From Phoronis australis (lineage: Eukaryota; Phoronida; Phoronidae), in NCBI GenBank assembly GCA_002633005.1, contig NMRA01000442.1, positions 247,074 through 279,577 of the forward strand: DNA of 32,504 bases. Direction: 5' to 3'. A program made the translations under genes and the position numbers. Of this stretch, positions 31,340 to 32,504 are shown piece after piece. Within the stretch, counting starts at the first letter, position 1, and every line of letters starts with the position of its first letter. The notes under the pieces are model-generated. The model saw only the letters and a list, made by a program, of their open reading frames with translations. It did no database searches and had not been told where the DNA came from.

Positions 31340-32504
31340 AACAAGAGCAATGCGGAGCGGAGCGTTGAAATGTGCCCACGAATACAATGCAATGCAAATT
31401 GTGTGCTTTTAGGGGTGTTTATTTGTCCAAAAGTCCGTAGTCAACATCATATAAATACACTTGCTACATTAAGTAAATATCCTGCAAACGGTTTAGGAGA
31501 TACAGCCATGAGCGCAAAAAAAACTGCCACTAGGAGGCGCCACAGTAGTTGAACTCGTCAGCCGTTCATTTCGTAGTAAAAACATAATGCCAATTTTCAC
31601 AATTATCCTGGAAGCGGTTTGGTTGATAGAGGAGTGGACGCCAAAAAACAGACTCGAAAACAGTTAAAATGACCACTAGGTGGCACAATCTAGGTCAAAT
31701 CCATCTGAAAACGGAGAAATAGTGTTACCTCATTAACAGATACCTGTATGCCAAATTTTATGAAAATACGTTGAGAACCTTTGAACATACAGAGGTAAAC
31801 GTAAAAAACTAAAACTGCCACTAGGGGGCACACCGGTAGTCAGATCTGTCTGATAGTCATCAGCCTTCGTTGTTATCATCATATAAATTCACTTACGAAA
31901 TTTAGTAAAGATGCTGCGAACGGTTTAGGAGATACAGCCATAAGGCGCAAAAAACAAAACTGCCTCTAGGAAGTGCCACAGTTGTCCAAATCATCGGAAA
32001 ATCATCCTCAGCCGTCCACTTCATAGTAAAAACATACGCGCCAATTTCCAAAATCATCCTTTAAACGGTTTGGTTGATAAAAGGGTGGATGCAAAAAACA
32101 AACTCGGAAACAGAAAAAATGGCCTCTCGGTGGCGCAAACTACGTTGAATCCATCCGAAAACAGGTGGACAGCGTCACCTCAGTAATAGGTGCCTATATA
32201 CCAAATTTTATGAAACTCCATTCAGGACAGAGGTAAATGTTAAATTACAACTGCCACTAGGGGGCACACCGGTAGTCGGATCTTTCCGAAATTTCGCTCA
32301 TGCCTTTCCATCCACAGAAGGAACACATGTGCAAAATTTCATGAACATATGTCAAGGCGTTTTGGAGATAGAGCAGTGGACGCCGGACGGATGGACGGAG
32401 ATGATGGCACAATGCGTCCCCATATAAATATGTGGGCAAATAAAAATTGCTACTAGAGGGCACAGCAGTACTCGGGTCGGTCCCAAACTCGTTGCCCTAT
32501 GTTG
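31340..32504 (+). repeat. Higher-order tandem repeat with CTCF-like boxes
   Basis: A ~430-450-bp unit occurs at least twice and runs off the window. Paired landmarks are CGGTTTAGGAGATACAGCC (31489 and 31921), CGGTTTGGTTGATA (31615 and 32066), CCAAATTTTATGAAA (31751 and 32201) and CTGCCACTAGGGGGCACACC (31815 and 32251). Each unit comprises three related modules of ~145 bp, and each module carries one box of the form CCACTAGGnGGCnC. Seven boxes are seen, all on the + strand, at about 31527, 31673, 31818, 31963, 32123, 32254 and 32450. The box matches the core of the CTCF recognition sequence (CCASYAGRKGGCRS type). No coding domain is visible. Element class not recognised. Confidence 0.8.

Noticed and set aside
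31370-32463. Short frames in the right-edge repeat as genes
   Set aside because: They are fragments of a tandem repeat and differ between units by stops and indels.

Overview
The window looks like nuclear DNA of an animal, most likely a marine invertebrate. Coding sequence is split into short exons by GT-AG introns, the intergenic DNA is AT-rich and packed with small dispersed repeats, and several repeat types are familiar from invertebrate genomes (a TTAA-flanked piggyBac-like element, a Penelope-like relic, tRNA-derived repeats, a CXC-domain transposon-type ORF). I cannot name the species. No bacterial operons, rRNA genes or CRISPR arrays are visible.

The only genes I can support are three tandem, same-strand paralogues of the SLC16 / monocarboxylate transporter (MCT) branch of the major facilitator superfamily, here called A, B and C. 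A occupies 1407-7323 and lacks its first exon in the window. B occupies 10369-17634 and is complete in 5 exons, predicted 570 aa. C occupies 23623-29967 and is complete in 5 exons, predicted 539 aa. Exon 2 (144 bp) and exon 3 (280 bp) have the same length and intron phase in all three genes. B and C are clearly the younger pair. A is more diverged and has one extra intron that splits the exon 4 coding block. All three encode the MCT layout of about 12 membrane segments with a long charged loop after segment 6, and all should be plasma-membrane (or organelle-membrane) transporters of small organic acids or related solutes. The substrate cannot be read from the sequence.

Layout: 1-1406, upstream DNA with a GCCC-rich dispersed repeat; 1407-7323, gene A, with a 43-bp tandem repeat in one intron, a 592-bp piggyBac-like element in the A-only intron, and a ~430-bp dispersed element in the last intron; 7324-10368, intergenic, with a head-to-head pair of tRNA-like sequences; 10369-17634, gene B, with a tRNA-like long hairpin in intron 2, a reversed copy of the gene A element in intron 3, and a second ~400-bp element in intron 4; 17635-23622, a gene-free 6 kb with a C/G-rich inverted repeat and a broken CXC-domain ORF; 23623-29967, gene C, whose intron 4 carries the same ~400-bp element as gene B's intron 4 but in the opposite orientation; 29968-32504, a repeat zone with a GCCC-rich repeat, a decayed Penelope-like GIY-YIG endonuclease and, at the right edge, a higher-order tandem repeat carrying seven same-orientation CTCF-like boxes at about 145-bp spacing.

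The most interesting observations are the phased CTCF-like array at the right edge, the tRNA-like palindromic hairpin in gene B, the inverted element copies in homologous introns of B and C, the competing splice acceptors before the last exon of B, and the patchwork of B/C similarity, which suggests gene conversion around exons 1-2. I see no clearly new multi-gene system. The window reads as a locally duplicated transporter cluster in repeat-rich DNA.
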